From Lachnospiraceae bacterium (lineage in GTDB: Bacteria; Bacillota; Clostridia; Lachnospirales; Lachnospiraceae): a stretch of 52,936 bases of DNA. Location of the stretch: NCBI GenBank assembly GCA_017550535.1, contig JAFZOS010000061.1, forward strand, positions 1 through 52,936, written 5' to 3'. The first letter of the stretch is position 1, and each line of letters starts with the position of its first letter. The notes below the pieces were generated by a model, which saw only the letters and a program-made list of their open reading frames with translations, was not told where the DNA came from and did not search any database. Shown piece after piece: positions 17,248-25,678 of this stretch. The translations under genes were made by a program, and so were the position numbers.

Positions 17248-20200
17248 CTAGACCAAAGCCGTGAGCAGCCTTATGGGTGCTCCGTTTGAATCAAGTGCAT
17301 ATCCGAAACCTGCCGGAAGCTGCCTTACCGCATCAGCCGATGACATTTCCCAATGGAGCACGTTCTGCTGATCGAACAGGCCGCCTAAGTTAACGCCGCT
17401 CTCCATCGATGTGAACTGGCGTGATAACTGATACCTTGCGCAATCGGATACATCATCACCCGTCATTGCCGCAACAAACTGGATCTTGTGATCCCTCCCC
17501 TTCTCAAGTGCCACCTCAAAGAACCCGCTCATTTCGTAGTCCTCCGAGTAAACGGCCTCAACAAATGCAGTGTAATCATTTACAAGGATCAGTATCCTCT
17601 TTGTATCCTTAAGTGCCTCGACAACAGATGTACCTGCATCCCTTGCCTCGTTTACGGCCTTGTTGCGCTCACCGAACGTACCTACTATCTCATCCTCCAT
17701 GAGCTTGAAAAGACCCGCATCGTCGGTAACGTAATTCTTTATCTTGTTGGCCTTGGCGAAATCCTTAAGTTCCTCTGCCTTATTATCAAACAGGATCACT
17801 TCGTCGCCCTTTGCGTTTGCTTCAAGCGCAAGCAGCTTTATAAGGTTTGTCTTACCTGTCTTGCCCATGCCGATAACGCTTATGCAGTACTCATTGTCCA
17901 TATCAAGCGTGATCGTCGTCTCGCCGTCCATCGTTTTACCGATCGCAAACTGATTCTCGGGCAGATCCTTTGATTCTTCCTTAAGGTCCTTATAGCTTAA
18001 AGAATCAAGTACCTGGCCGGGCTTTTTCGCACCCTTTTCCTTGGGGTCAATGCTGAGTCCCGCGATAGCCTTCTTAATACTCTGTGCCTGAGACAGACCT
18101 TCGGTTTCCTTAACGGGAAGTGCAACCTGGAACTCAACCGGAGCCGGAGCCTTGATAAGTCCGCGACCCGGAGTCTTGCCTTCAGGTATGATTTCCGAAC
18201 GCTCACCGATGACTGCTTCATATTCGAAACGGTCGGGCATCTGGAGGCCTATGCCTGTATTGAAGTTCTGCCTTAACCTGCTCCTTAAGTCGCCCGAATT
18301 GTTCGAAGTGATGACGGTGTAGATACCGTAGCTTACGCCTTCTCTTGTGATAAGTGCAAGGTCGTCATCATACTTGTCGTAATTCTCATAGAAGGCCGAG
18401 AAGTTATCAAGTATAAGAAGCAGCGCCGGGCAGTCGTCGTTGAACTGAACATATTCCTTAAAGGAACCGATGCCCATTCCCGCAAATTTCTTCTTCCTTT
18501 CGGCAAGCTCAGCCGTGAAAAATCCGAATGTATCGTTAAGCTTGTCATCCTCACCGTCGAAGCAGATACTTCCTACATGAGGCACTGACGAGAATACCGC
18601 CATCGTGCGTGACGAGAAATCAAGGATATGGATGTTGACTTCACTCGCCTTGTAACCCGTAACCGCACCGTAGATGATCGTCTGCAGCAGCGTTGTCTTA
18701 CCCGATCCGGAAGGACCGCAGATGAGGAGGTTGCCGTCTGAAAGGAAATCGACGAAAGCGGGATACTGACTCTGTGCTTCCGGATTGTCCGCAAGTCCGA
18801 CAGGCAGTCTTAACGAGAATCCCTCAGCCTTAGGTGCATTAAGCTCCTCAAGGTACATCCTTCCCTTAAGTGCAGGCAGCCAAATCTGGCGTACCGATGC
18901 TATGTTATGCTCCTTTGCTATCTGAGCCGTGTATTTTACTATCGCATCAAGCTGTGTAACCTTCTGGATATTGTCGGATTTCTTGTTCTTATCCTTCTTA
19001 ACCGGTACTCCGCTCTTTCCTATTAAGTTAAGGAGCTCAACCTTTGCATTCTTTTCCTCGCTGAACTCAACGTCGGGCTCATATGCGGCACCCGACCATC
19101 CGGACTGGAACTCCTCGAAAATTTCGTCGCTGCCGACCTGGAAGTATCCGCGTCCTGTTCCGGTGATGTAAGCCGCATCGGGTTTTTTTAACATCTCATT
19201 AGAATCAGACTTATCAGCAACACGTAAGCACAGACGGAACCTTGTGTTTGACCATATCTCGTCATCGACTACACCCGAAGGCTTCTGGGTCGCAAGGATT
19301 AAGTTTACACCGAGCGAACGGCCGACACGTGCTGCCGATACGAGTGAACGTACGAACTCGGGCTGTTCCTTCTTAAGCTCAGCAAACTCATCCGCGATTA
19401 TAAGGAGATGCGGCATGGGTTCTGTTGCTACTCCCGAACGGTAAAGTTCGATGTATGCGTCTATATGCTTAACCTTGAAATCATTGAACAGCTTCTGCCT
19501 GTGCTTTATCTCGGCATTTATCGAAAGCAGGGCCCTGTTCGTTGCGTTTCCGCCAAGGTTTGTGATAACGCCGGATACATGAGGAAGGCCTTCGAAGCTC
19601 TGAGCCATTCCGCCGCCCTTATAGTCGATAAGGATAAATGCAACTTCATCCGGATGATAATTGATCGCGAGCGAAAGTATGTAGCTCTGCAGCGTTTCCG
19701 ATTTACCTGAACCTGTAGTACCTGCAACAAGTCCGTGAGGTCCGTGGTACTTCTCGTGTATGTCAAGGTACAGAGGCTGGTTGCCCGACTTGTAACCGAC
19801 CATAGCCCTCATGCTCTCGTAGGTACGATTCTCAAGCCACCTGTGATATATGGAAAGATCTTCAACCCTTGATGTCTTATACATATCAAGGAAAGTAAGC
19901 ATATCAGGTATGCCTGCAGACGCACCCATCTCGCGGAGATGGATGCCGGACAGCGACCTTGCAAAATTCTCAGCCATACGGGGCGGCAGATGATCGAAAT
20001 TAACGTTATCCCTCTCAGGGAAAGCGTTGATCGTCGAAAGGAAGTTTTGAACTCCCCCTTCATCTGTTATGATGGCATTGCAGCTGCTCGGAAGCTTGTC
20101 TGCTGAGTCTGCAAGCATAACAACGGATATACCCATATCCTCAGTAGGATTTAACAGATATTTGGAAATTGCTTCATCTTCAAGAAGGGAACTGTCCGCG

Positions 20201-21837
20201 ATAACAAATACATAGTGCGGAAGTATCTTCTTATCGTCATCTTTATCGGCGTCCATTCCTATCTTTTCGACACGGTCACGGATAACTCCCGATAAGAAGT
20301 ACATTACATCACCGACTGTATTCTTATCACAGCACATAAGGCGGAGCTTTCCGTCCGGTGCCCATACATGGGGCAGATACCTCATGTAATTCCATTCATC
20401 CCTTTCCTTTGGCGGGAATACCACACACATCCTTACATCGGTATACGGATGGGTGCTTGCTATCTGAACGCACATGACACGTGCAAGATTTAATGCCTTT
20501 TCCCTGTCGGATGACAGTATTCCGACGAAGCGGTTGTCGTAAAGCGATATTGAAACCGGCACGTCCTTTAAGGTGGACATAGCAAGCTTTATCTCTTCCG
20601 TCTTATTGTTGAGCGGATCATGCTCCTGCAGGATCTGCTCCTTGGGTACCTGGATCTCATTAAATGAAGGGATGTCGCCGGTACCTAAACGGATATCAAG
20701 GAAATCCTTATGCACGGGACTCTTTCCCCATAACGAAGGCATTGCGTTTATACCAACCTGTGCGACCTCCTGAGCCGAAGGATACATCCTTTCAAGGACC
20801 CCCGCATTGTATTTCATCTTGTCCCTGATAAGTCCCGTCATCTTAACGGCATAGGCCTCGTAATTATCCACGCGCGCCTGCTCGTTCTTTTTGTATTTTT
20901 CGTCTTCATACTTGGTATTTATCACAGCCCATACGGCACCTATTCCGGCTGCGCCGGCGCCCATTAACACACCACCGAGGCCCATGCTGCCCGAAAATGC
21001 GGCACCGAGAGCCAGCGGTATGATCATCGTGAATGCAGGGCCTATCGTGAACTTAAGCGGCTGTTTTTCATATTTCTGTTTCTGAGGACATTTCTCAAGA
21101 GCGAATGTCTCCGTATCGATGACCTCTATCTTCCTGGGCGTACGAAGGAAAAACTTCTCCTCTTCGACTTCGGTATCTGCCTCATCACCGCTTCCCGATG
21201 AAGTAATGTTAATCTCCTTCATCCCGTTAACCGTGCAGTTATTGTCGGGGTTGTTGATAGCAAGAGTATTTACAAGGTATACGACCTTAAGTCCGATGAT
21301 ATATATCGTATCGCCGAATACCAGCCTCTGTTCGCCTTCTATCATCCTTCCGTTAACAAACGTGCCGTTAACGCTCCCCAAGTCCTTTAAGATAGCGCCT
21401 TCATCGGTTATGACGATCTCAGCATGCTTGGGTGATACGAACTTGTTGGCATAACAGATAGAATTAGATGAATCCTTTCCTATCGTTATCTTGCCCTTTG
21501 AATCGGGTTTTAACAGATATTTCTTAAACTGGTTGTCGCCTTCGCCTACTTCCTTTACGGTAAGTGAAAATATCTGACCGTCCGGGAATTCGCAGTTGAC
21601 AAACAGGCCTTCCTTAAAAGTTATCTGCTCAACCGGCTGTTCGTTCTGAGTTATAACGAATTTGCCCTGGCCCGACAGCGTCCATACACCGTCCCATACT
21701 TCCACGGGAAGGATGATGTCATCGTCCCTTCCGCTTATGTACGGCTTGATCTCCAGCGGTACCTTCCTGTTATCCACGCTGGGAAGATACAGTTCGCAGA
21801 AACCGTTTTCAAATACGGCTGTAAGTAAATAGCTCAT
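17248..21837 (-). CDS. essC: EssC-type T7SS FtsK/SpoIIIE ATPase with FHA domain
   Basis: The membrane motor of the type VII secretion system. Numbering from the first of two close ATGs: an N-terminal region (1-100) in the place of the first EssC FHA domain, a canonical FHA at about 110-190 (IGKDSS, VSPKH, LGSVNGTFVNG), a hydrophobic pair at 265-308, then three P-loop domains. Domain 1 has Walker A GTTGSGKS at 708-715 and Walker B LLIIADEF at 813-820. Domain 2 has GPSGSGKT at 1043-1050 and LLLILDNF. Domain 3 has GMGKTGKT at 1325-1332 and a weak Walker B, ILILVNDY. The length of about 1530 residues matches full-length EssC. GGAGG lies eight bases before the second ATG (21837) and only two before the first (21843), so I use the second. 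Confidence 0.95.
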   Translation of the reverse strand: MSYLLTAVFENGFCELYLPSVDNRKVPLEIKPYISGRDDDIILPVEVWDGVWTLSGQGKFVITQNEQPVEQITFKEGLFVNCEFPDGQIFSLTVKEVGEGDNQFKKYLLKPDSKGKITIGKDSSNSICYANKFVSPKHAEIVITDEGAILKDLGSVNGTFVNGRMIEGEQRLVFGDTIYIIGLKVVYLVNTLAINNPDNNCTVNGMKEINITSSGSGDEADTEVEEEKFFLRTPRKIEVIDTETFALEKCPQKQKYEKQPLKFTIGPAFTMIIPLALGAAFSGSMGLGGVLMGAGAAGIGAVWAVINTKYEDEKYKKNEQARVDNYEAYAVKMTGLIRDKMKYNAGVLERMYPSAQEVAQVGINAMPSLWGKSPVHKDFLDIRLGTGDIPSFNEIQVPKEQILQEHDPLNNKTEEIKLAMSTLKDVPVSISLYDNRFVGILSSDREKALNLARVMCVQIASTHPYTDVRMCVVFPPKERDEWNYMRYLPHVWAPDGKLRLMCCDKNTVGDVMYFLSGVIRDRVEKIGMDADKDDDKKILPHYVFVIADSSLLEDEAISKYLLNPTEDMGISVVMLADSADKLPSSCNAIITDEGGVQNFLSTINAFPERDNVNFDHLPPRMAENFARSLSGIHLREMGASAGIPDMLTFLDMYKTSRVEDLSIYHRWLENRTYESMRAMVGYKSGNQPLYLDIHEKYHGPHGLVAGTTGSGKSETLQSYILSLAINYHPDEVAFILIDYKGGGMAQSFEGLPHVSGVITNLGGNATNRALLSINAEIKHRQKLFNDFKVKHIDAYIELYRSGVATEPMPHLLIIADEFAELKKEQPEFVRSLVSAARVGRSLGVNLILATQKPSGVVDDEIWSNTRFRLCLRVADKSDSNEMLKKPDAAYITGTGRGYFQVGSDEIFEEFQSGWSGAAYEPDVEFSEEKNAKVELLNLIGKSGVPVKKDKNKKSDNIQKVTQLDAIVKYTAQIAKEHNIASVRQIWLPALKGRMYLEELNAPKAEGFSLRLPVGLADNPEAQSQYPAFVDFLSDGNLLICGPSGSGKTTLLQTIIYGAVTGYKASEVNIHILDFSSRTMAVFSSVPHVGSICFDGEDDKLNDTFGFFTAELAERKKKFAGMGIGSFKEYVQFNDDCPALLLILDNFSAFYENYDKYDDDLALITREGVSYGIYTVITSNNSGDLRSRLRQNFNTGIGLQMPDRFEYEAVIGERSEIIPEGKTPGRGLIKAPAPVEFQVALPVKETEGLSQAQSIKKAIAGLSIDPKEKGAKKPGQVLDSLSYKDLKEESKDLPENQFAIGKTMDGETTITLDMDNEYCISVIGMGKTGKTNLIKLLALEANAKGDEVILFDNKAEELKDFAKANKIKNYVTDDAGLFKLMEDEIVGTFGERNKAVNEARDAGTSVVEALKDTKRILILVNDYTAFVEAVYSEDYEMSGFFEVALEKGRDHKIQFVAAMTGDDVSDCARYQLSRQFTSMESGVNLGGLFDQQNVLHWEMSSADAVRQLPAGFGYALDSNGAPIRLLTALV

Positions 21838-21865
21838 AAACATTTCCTCCTAAGTGTGTCTTCAT

Positions 21866-23395
21866 TTACAGATCCGTGAGCCTGTCAAGGCTCTTATCAA
21901 ATATCTGGGTATAAATATCCCTGTGCTTTTCAGGTACAAGGGTTATGATATTGATCGAATACAGCTTGCCTGTCCTGTTGTCCTGCCAAAGATCCGAGTA
22001 ATCCCTTTCCCAGAACGTAACGCCTCCTATCACATCCCTGAAGTTCGATTCATAGGCAAGTCCGTTTTCACGCGGTCTTGAATCATCAAGGAAGTTCCGG
22101 CTCTCAACCGCGGAATTAAACCTGTTTACACCGCTTTGTGCCTTATCCTTGAAGTAATTTATGACATCCTCCTCCATATTGAAGGCATCCTCAACCGTTA
22201 TCTCGGTCTGTTCGTATGCCTGGGCTATGACAACAGTACCGTCTATATCACTCCATACGGCATACAGGTCACTGTCTTCGCTTGAGTACTTGACAAACCT
22301 GTCCTTCGGCACGGGCATTCCCAGATGCACTGCATCGATCTCAAGCATCCCGTCAACCTCGAGTTTTTCGGGCGGGTTATTGCCGGGCACCATGATCGCA
22401 TCGGCCGAATTTGCTTCGGTAAACTTATCGGCCATGGCTTTGCAGCCGGATGCATCATCTGAAGCCGTTTTGCTTATCACGAGGACACGGCAGCATTCTT
22501 CGTTACCGTTTACATCTATCCATGCCGATATGCTTCCCTTCCCGTTTTCGCCTGCATCGAACGAACAGGTGTAGGCGTATTTCCCGGCATCATCCGCGCT
22601 TATGTCGGTAGAAACCTCATCGGATGTTGACACGCCGGGGATAAGCTCTTCAACACGCTTCTTTATCTTTTTCTGGAAGCCCTGCTGCATGTCGCTTGCC
22701 GCGCACATATATGCTCCTGTCTTCGTGATGATATCATCCGTGTTGTCATACCTGTATTTGGTGATGACAACATCGGTATTTACATCTTTCTCGCTTCCGG
22801 TATTAAAGTGGACCGTCACCTCTTCATCACCGGAACTTTCCTCGGTAACTTCGGTATATACGGAATCCGGATAAAGGAGTTTTACATCATATCCTTGTTC
22901 CTTCGGAGTATACTCGGCGTTTAACTCAAGCTCCGTAAGATCGGCACTGCTTCCACCGCCCTTGCCGCTTTTTCCGCCTTTGCCTCCGAGTACGACCGCA
23001 ATGATTATAATGAGCACCAATGCTGCGGCACCGATACCGATATACATCGGCAGCTTCGATTTCCCGGAAGCTTCATCTGTTGTAACCTTTTTTTCTTTTA
23101 CCTTTTTTTCCTTTGGAGGAGGCGTGGGAGCTTCAGCCCTGTTTGCCTTGTTTTCCCTGCTTAGCTCGATCTCCCTTTCGGCCTGCTCTAAAGCTATTTT
23201 CTCTTCCTCGGCCCTTCTTCTTCGCTCCTCTACTTCAAGCTCCATCCTGCGGGCTTCTTCCTGCGCAGCCGCTAACCTTGCCTGTTCTTCTTCCGCTTTA
23301 CGTTTTGCTTCTTCTTCGGCTTTCTTTTTCTTCTGCGTTGAAACAAACAGTCCCGCAGTATCGTCAAAGCCGTTATTCAGGTTTTCATCTCCCAT
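21866..23395 (-). CDS. T7SS-operon coiled-coil/TM/ectodomain protein B
   Basis: A 509-residue bitopic membrane protein. Residues 21-82 form a highly charged Glu/Arg/Lys coiled coil in the cytosol, followed by a Pro/Lys linker, one transmembrane helix (117-137), a Gly/Lys stretch and an ectodomain of about 360 residues. The ectodomain has no family I recognise. It is a clear paralogue of the adjacent protein A: both begin their ectodomain with an LE-x-N-x-EY block followed by GYD, both contain SRNFLDD and a later GG-x-T-x-WE block, and both end with PEK and a short helix. It lies 22 bp before essC. Position and topology suggest it takes the place of EssB/EsaA in this system, which is inference. 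Confidence 0.8.
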   Translation of the reverse strand: MGDENLNNGFDDTAGLFVSTQKKKKAEEEAKRKAEEEQARLAAAQEEARRMELEVEERRRRAEEEKIALEQAEREIELSRENKANRAEAPTPPPKEKKVKEKKVTTDEASGKSKLPMYIGIGAAALVLIIIIAVVLGGKGGKSGKGGGSSADLTELELNAEYTPKEQGYDVKLLYPDSVYTEVTEESSGDEEVTVHFNTGSEKDVNTDVVITKYRYDNTDDIITKTGAYMCAASDMQQGFQKKIKKRVEELIPGVSTSDEVSTDISADDAGKYAYTCSFDAGENGKGSISAWIDVNGNEECCRVLVISKTASDDASGCKAMADKFTEANSADAIMVPGNNPPEKLEVDGMLEIDAVHLGMPVPKDRFVKYSSEDSDLYAVWSDIDGTVVIAQAYEQTEITVEDAFNMEEDVINYFKDKAQSGVNRFNSAVESRNFLDDSRPRENGLAYESNFRDVIGGVTFWERDYSDLWQDNRTGKLYSINIITLVPEKHRDIYTQIFDKSLDRLTDL

Positions 23396-23420
23396 TTTCC
23401 GACTCCTTCTTTATAAAGCC

Positions 23421-24920
23421 TTAGATATCCTGTACCCTGTCGATCGATTTTTCAAGCAGCGGCTTGTAAATATCCTTATCCTTCTCGGGTGCAAGCATTA
23501 TTACATCGTAGAAATAGTATTCCTGGGTCCTTACATCACGCCACATGCTTGAATAGAACCCTTCCCAGTAGGTTATGCCGCCGTATACATCCCTGTAATT
23601 TGCCATATAGGCAAGCCTGTCATTATAGTCAGTTGCATCATCAAGGAAATTCCTGCTTTCCACATCGTCAAAATAATCATTGATGCCACTCTGTGCACCC
23701 TCCTTGACAGCGGTATAATATTCATCCTTGACTGATTTTACTTCATCAAATGTGTAATCGCACGTATCATAGGCTACAATAACCAATGCTCCGTTATCGT
23801 CTGCCCACATAAGGCAATCCTTGTCGGTTTCCACCCTCTTAAACCTGTCCTTGGGCATGATGAGTCCAAGATGTATTTCATCAACTTCAAGCATACCGTC
23901 GGTATCCGTAGATGTGGGAGGATTTCCGCCCGGTACCACTACAGCTCCTTCCGAGTTGTTTGCATCAAAAAGATCCCTGAGTGCTACTAAATTTTTCTCG
24001 ATCTCTTCTAAGTTTTTGCCTTCCTGATAGAGCATTATTATCGGCATCAGATAACTTCCGTTACCCTGAGACACCATGCATGCCGTTGCCGTATATGCTC
24101 CTTTTTCCGTCTCGGCGGTTATATTACCGAAGTACTTACCCGGTTCATCCGAAGTTATATCCGTGCTGTTCTGTTCAACGATATTTGTCACTCCTTCATC
24201 AGGTATCAAATCTTTCATACCCGCAAGCATATCCGCCATTTTCTTTGCCTGCTGTAATCCGAGGTTTCCGGCATCCTCTAACTTAAAGAGCAGGAAAGAC
24301 GTCTGGGGTATACCCGAATCTTCGCTTCCAAGTGTTACCGTCAGACAATCACCGTCTGATTCTTCCTCAACCGAATTGTAAAGGCTTTCGGGATATTTGA
24401 GAGTAAAATCATATCCTTCTTCCTTAACCTTATATTCCTTATTAAACTCAAGTGCCGAATAATCGATCTCTGCAACCTTGCCCTTCTTGCCCTTGCCGCC
24501 AAGTACGACCGCCAGGACTATTATGAGAACCAAAGCTGCTGCTCCGATACCGATAAACAGCGGAAGCTTTGACTTGCCTTCACCCTTTGCGGCTTCTTTT
24601 GCGGCTCCTGCTGCGGCTGCTGCCTTTTCCTTGATCGCATCAACGTTGACCGAAGGCTTGGGTATATTAAGCTGCTTTGCTTTTGCAGCCTCAAGCCTCT
24701 CGGCTTCCTCGAGTGCCCTTTTCTCCTCCTCAGCTCTCCTCCTGCGTTCCTCAACTTCCTGTTCCATCCTGAGGACTTCCGCTTCGGCAGCATCACGCTT
24801 GGCCTGCTCGGCTTCCGCCTTTCTCCTGGCCTCTTCCTCGGCTGCCTTCTTCTTCTGCGACGATACAAACAATGCCGCGGTTTCTTCGTTACTGTTGTTG
24901 TTCATGTTTTCTTCACTCAT
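23421..24920 (-). CDS. T7SS-operon coiled-coil/TM/ectodomain protein A
   Basis: A 499-residue paralogue of protein B and the first gene of the T7SS operon. The cytosolic N-terminus starts with an Asn/Glu-rich segment and the shared LFVSSQKKK block, then a charged coiled coil (about 25-82), an Ala-rich linker (95-112), one transmembrane helix (121-141) and an ectodomain of about 350 residues. The ectodomain shares the LE-x-N-x-EY start, SRNFLDD and final PEK block with protein B. Domain organisation is constant between the two while sequence has diverged, so they probably form a heteromeric pair. AGGGGG lies about nine bases before the ATG. Transcription should start near 24962 from the motif-linked promoter upstream. 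Confidence 0.8.
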   Translation of the reverse strand: MSEENMNNNSNEETAALFVSSQKKKAAEEEARRKAEAEQAKRDAAEAEVLRMEQEVEERRRRAEEEKRALEEAERLEAAKAKQLNIPKPSVNVDAIKEKAAAAAGAAKEAAKGEGKSKLPLFIGIGAAALVLIIVLAVVLGGKGKKGKVAEIDYSALEFNKEYKVKEEGYDFTLKYPESLYNSVEEESDGDCLTVTLGSEDSGIPQTSFLLFKLEDAGNLGLQQAKKMADMLAGMKDLIPDEGVTNIVEQNSTDITSDEPGKYFGNITAETEKGAYTATACMVSQGNGSYLMPIIMLYQEGKNLEEIEKNLVALRDLFDANNSEGAVVVPGGNPPTSTDTDGMLEVDEIHLGLIMPKDRFKRVETDKDCLMWADDNGALVIVAYDTCDYTFDEVKSVKDEYYTAVKEGAQSGINDYFDDVESRNFLDDATDYNDRLAYMANYRDVYGGITYWEGFYSSMWRDVRTQEYYFYDVIMLAPEKDKDIYKPLLEKSIDRVQDI

Positions 24921-24968
24921 TTTAAACTGCCCCCTGTTTAAAATATTGATTAATAAACTACATTGTCT

Positions 24969-25014
24969 ATTTTATTCACATACCCAAAATAAAAATACAT
25001 ACTAAAAGTATACT
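24969..25014 (-). promoter_or_regulatory. Motif site A and promoter of the T7SS operon
   Basis: The 13-mer ATACTAAAAGTAT lies at 24999-25011. On the minus strand it continues as GTATTTTT and is followed 24 nt later by TAAAAT (24974-24969), a 5/6 match to the -10 consensus. There is no -35 consensus. The expected start near 24962 gives a 42-nt leader. Confidence 0.75.
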
Positions 25015-25030
25015 TTTTGAGTTTCATGCA

Positions 25031-25056
25031 AAAAAAAAGCTGCCTTAGCAGCTTTT
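25031..25056 (-). terminator. Rho-independent terminator after the NarL-type regulator gene
   Basis: Nine-base stem AAAAGCTGC / GCAGCTTTT (25056-25048 with 25043-25035) and a 4-nt loop, ending in eight T on the minus strand. The stem begins inside the stop codon of the regulator gene, and the T7SS promoter follows within 20 bp, so the two operons are insulated. Confidence 0.92.
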
Positions 25057-25678
25057 ATATCAGATATCTCCTAATATCCCCTCTCTTCTCAAGTGCCAGC
25101 TTCTCTTTAATGGAAGCAACAAGCTTTTTGGCATAAGGCATTGAGATATAAAGGATATCGCATATCTCCCGGTCGGAACGAAACTCCGCCATGAGCCTTG
25201 CGACCTCAAGCTCCCTGTCTGTAAGCGGCTCCGGCAGTGACTTTAATTTATCTTCGTCGAGCTTTCCCCTTTCTTCCTGATCGGAATATAGGTCAAGGTA
25301 ATGCTGTACCCTCGCAAACAATACGGTACTTGCCACGGGCTTTTTAAGATAATCGACCACATCCATCTCAAGCCCCTTACATTCCGACATCTCATCGGTC
25401 ATTCCCGTAAGAAATACGACCGGTATCTTCTTAAACCCTTCATTTAACTTAAGCCTGTTTAGCACCTCATACCCGTCCATATCCTTCATCATGATATCAA
25501 GAAGTATAAGGTTTGGAAGGCCTTCACCTCCATTCCTCACCTGCCTGTCCTTAAGGTACTCAAGGGCGTATTCCCCGGAGGCAAAGTCGATCACATCATA
25601 AAGGACTTCAAGCTGTTTTTTCATGAGTTTTAAGGTTTCAACGTCATCATCTATTATCATTACCCTCTTCTTATCCAT
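25055..25678 (-). CDS. Response regulator, receiver plus LuxR/NarL-type HTH
   Basis: Residues 5-125 are a receiver domain with the acidic pocket (Asp10-12), phosphoacceptor Asp61 (LILLDIMM), Thr in FLTGM and the conserved Lys in LKKP. Residues about 148-207 are a LuxR/NarL-type helix-turn-helix beginning LTDRELEVARLMAE. It overlaps the hybrid kinase gene by 8 bp, so the two are a translationally coupled two-component pair. Its operon has motif site B and ends just upstream of the T7SS promoter with site A. NarL-class regulators bind short inverted repeats much like the motif, which makes this the leading candidate for the regulator of the local regulon; that link is inference. Confidence 0.9.
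   Translation of the reverse strand: MDKKRVMIIDDDVETLKLMKKQLEVLYDVIDFASGEYALEYLKDRQVRNGGEGLPNLILLDIMMKDMDGYEVLNRLKLNEGFKKIPVVFLTGMTDEMSECKGLEMDVVDYLKKPVASTVLFARVQHYLDLYSDQEERGKLDEDKLKSLPEPLTDRELEVARLMAEFRSDREICDILYISMPYAKKLVASIKEKLALEKRGDIRRYLI

Noticed and set aside
22962-23552. A 196-codon plus-strand reading frame opposite the T7SS membrane proteins
   Set aside because: It is the antisense of the Glu/Lys/Arg-rich coiled coil and gives a Ser/Phe/Ala-biased product without ribosome site or family features. Other long plus-strand frames opposite ileS, glgP and essC were dropped for the same reason.
21866-24920. Calling the coiled-coil/TM proteins EssB
   Set aside because: EssB has an N-terminal pseudokinase fold before its TM helix. 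Here the N-terminus is a charged coiled coil and the large domain is on the other side of the membrane.
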